From: Aequorivita sp. HC6-5
GTDB taxonomy: Bacteria; Bacteroidota; Bacteroidia; Flavobacteriales; Flavobacteriaceae
Direction of reading: 5' to 3'
Assembly: GCA_905182755.1 (NCBI GenBank)
Contig: CAJJCS010000003.1
Coordinates: 1 to 64,000, forward strand
DNA: 64,000 nucleotides
The notes beneath the pieces are model-generated. The model worked only from the letters and a program-made list of their open reading frames with translations. It was not told the origin of the DNA and did not search any database. The translations under genes and the position numbers were made by a program. How positions within the stretch are numbered: the first letter of the stretch is position 1; every line of letters starts with the position of its first letter. This document shows, in pieces, positions 62,333-64,000 of this stretch.

Positions 62333-64000
62333 TGCCAGATATTATACAATTATTACCAGACCACGTTGCAAATCAAATTGCTGCAGGAGAAGTTGTTCAA
62401 AGACCCGCCTCTGTAGTTAAAGAGCTGCTAGAGAATGCTATAGACGCAAAATCTACGGTTATAACGCTAGTTCTTAAAGATGCAGGGAAAACCCTAATAC
62501 AGGTCACAGACAATGGTACAGGAATGAGTCCTGCAGATGCCTGATTGAGTTTTGAGCGTCATGCAACTTCAAAAATTAAAATCGCTGAAGATTTATTTAA
62601 ACTAAACACCAAAGGGTTTAGGGGAGAAGCCCTGGCCTCTATTGCCGCCATTGCACATGTTTCTTTAAAAACAAAACAACATGATCAGCAAATTGGCACC
62701 AAGATTAATGTTGAGGGTAACAAAGTAGTGGGCCAAGAACAAGCTGTAGTTCCAGAGGGTACCACCATTGCTGTTAAGAATTTATTTTTTAATATACCAG
62801 CAAGGCGTAATTTTTTAAAATCAAACCCTGTAGAAACCCGTCATATCATAGATGAGTTTCATCGTGTAGCACTTGCCCACCCAAGTATTGCCTTTACCAT
62901 GACCCACAATGACGACCTTGTTTTTAATTTACCACCAGTAATGTAAGACAACGAATTGTAAATATTTTTGGTTCTAAAACAAATGAAAAATTAGTTCCTG
63001 TTGCAGAAACTACAGATATATTAAAAATTGATGGCTTTGTTTTAAAACCAGATTTTGCCAAAAAGAGTAGAGGACAACAGTTCTTTTTTGTGAATGATCG
63101 CTTTATTAAAAGCCCCTATCTTAACCACGCTGTTAACGCTGCCTTTGAAGGGTTAATAAAACCAGCTCTACATCCAGGTTATTTTCTATTTCTTGAGGTA
63201 GCTCCAAAGTCTATAGATATTAATATTCACCCTACCAAAACCGAAATAAAATTTGATGATGAACATGCGCTTTATGCTATGGTTAGAGCAACGATAAAGC
63301 ATAGTTTAGGACAATTTAGTATTGCTCCCGTGTTAGATTTTAACAGAGAGAGTAGCCTAGATACCCCTTATGATTATAGCAATAAGCCACCTGTGTCTCC
63401 AACCATTGATGTAGATAGAGACTTCAATCCTTTTAGCGCCACTCCAAAACAAAAAAATATTGATTTTCCTTACAAAAGAGATAAAGATACAGCTCATTGG
63501 GATTCTTTATACGTAGGGTTAAATGATACCCAAGCTACCGATGGTTCTTATTCACCAGAAACACACCTCACCTTTGAAAGTGAACAAGTAACAGGATCTC
63601 TTTTTGAGGAGCAAAGCCCTGTGAGTGCTCAGCTTACATTTCAACTACAAAACAAATATATTATTAGCCCTATAAAAAGTGGTATGATGGTTATACATCA
63701 ACATCTGGCCCACCAACGTATATTGTATGAAGAGTTATTAAAAAACATTACAGTGCATCAGGGCGTGAGCCAGCAACTGTTATTTCCTTTAGAGCTACCT
63801 TTTTCTATTCCAGATATGCAGGTGCTTCAAAAAATTCAAGAACAACTAGAACACACTGGCTTTGTTTTTGGCGCTTTTGGAGAGGATACTTTGTCTATAA
63901 CAGGTATTCCTGCAGCTTTGTTGGAGGGCCAAGCCAGTATGGTTTTAGAGCAATTAATCCAAGACATTATGGATGAGGTTCCTGATGCTGGATTTAGCCA
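62332..64000 (+). pseudogene. mutL: DNA mismatch repair protein MutL; in-frame TGA at about 62542 and frameshift near 62938; 3' end beyond window
   Basis: [42 protein letters not shown]...[13 protein letters not shown]...[19 protein letters not shown]...NLPP then shifted [33 protein letters not shown]... to window end. Confidence 0.95.

Noticed and set aside
62530-62560. TGA recoded as an amino acid in mutL
   Set aside because: TGA acts as a normal stop at other gene ends in the window and the gene also has a frameshift; CGA to TGA change or consensus error is simpler
63671-63690. Third copy of the 22-bp repeat (agccctataaaaagt) inside mutL
   Set aside because: Only about 15 bp match and it lies within conserved coding sequence; likely chance
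1-64000. CRISPR array, transposase, phage genes or biosynthetic cluster
   Set aside because: No regularly spaced short repeats, transposase-like or phage-like ORFs, or modular synthases were seen

Overview
This is a 64 kb window of a low-GC Bacteroidetes (Flavobacteriaceae-like) chromosome. The assignment rests on gene content: GldI, a T9SS type-A sorting domain, a tmRNA tag GENNYALAA and TAnnTTTG promoter boxes. Positions 1-3.3 kb look accessory: the C-terminus of a type I restriction HsdR-like protein, a frame-broken YgjP-like zinc metallopeptidase with HELVH in the shifted frame, and decayed hypothetical genes including one EF-hand loop. This region ends at the 3' end of ssrA (tmRNA, minus strand). 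Positions 3.9-10.5 kb hold a split alanine/saccharopine dehydrogenase-like gene and a large frame-interrupted HYR-repeat surface protein with a C-terminal T9SS sorting domain. That protein segment is flanked by an exact 22-bp direct repeat. The rest is mostly core genome: kdsA, three tRNAs (Arg, Pro, Ser), tsaD/tamB, lptD, an amidase, an MCE protein, an HdrBC-like Fe-S protein pair, a GH3/serine-hydrolase fusion, DUF349, aroE, tandem DUF368 genes, an OstA-like protein, purA, fur, relA/spoT, two amidohydrolases, pepD, PPIases including gldI, nrnA, ndk, recF, ribH and mutL. At least 20 frame breaks cluster in a few sub-regions (0-10 kb, 34.7-37.2 kb) and also hit mutL (nonsense plus frameshift), while about 19 kb (15.8-34.6 kb) has none. 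This points to either local consensus errors or real gene decay. I found no CRISPR array, transposase or integrase. I saw no clear novel defence or biosynthetic system. The most promising leads are the ssrA-adjacent accessory edge, the repeat-flanked HYR locus, and a conserved-looking Fe-S/HAD gene set of unknown function.
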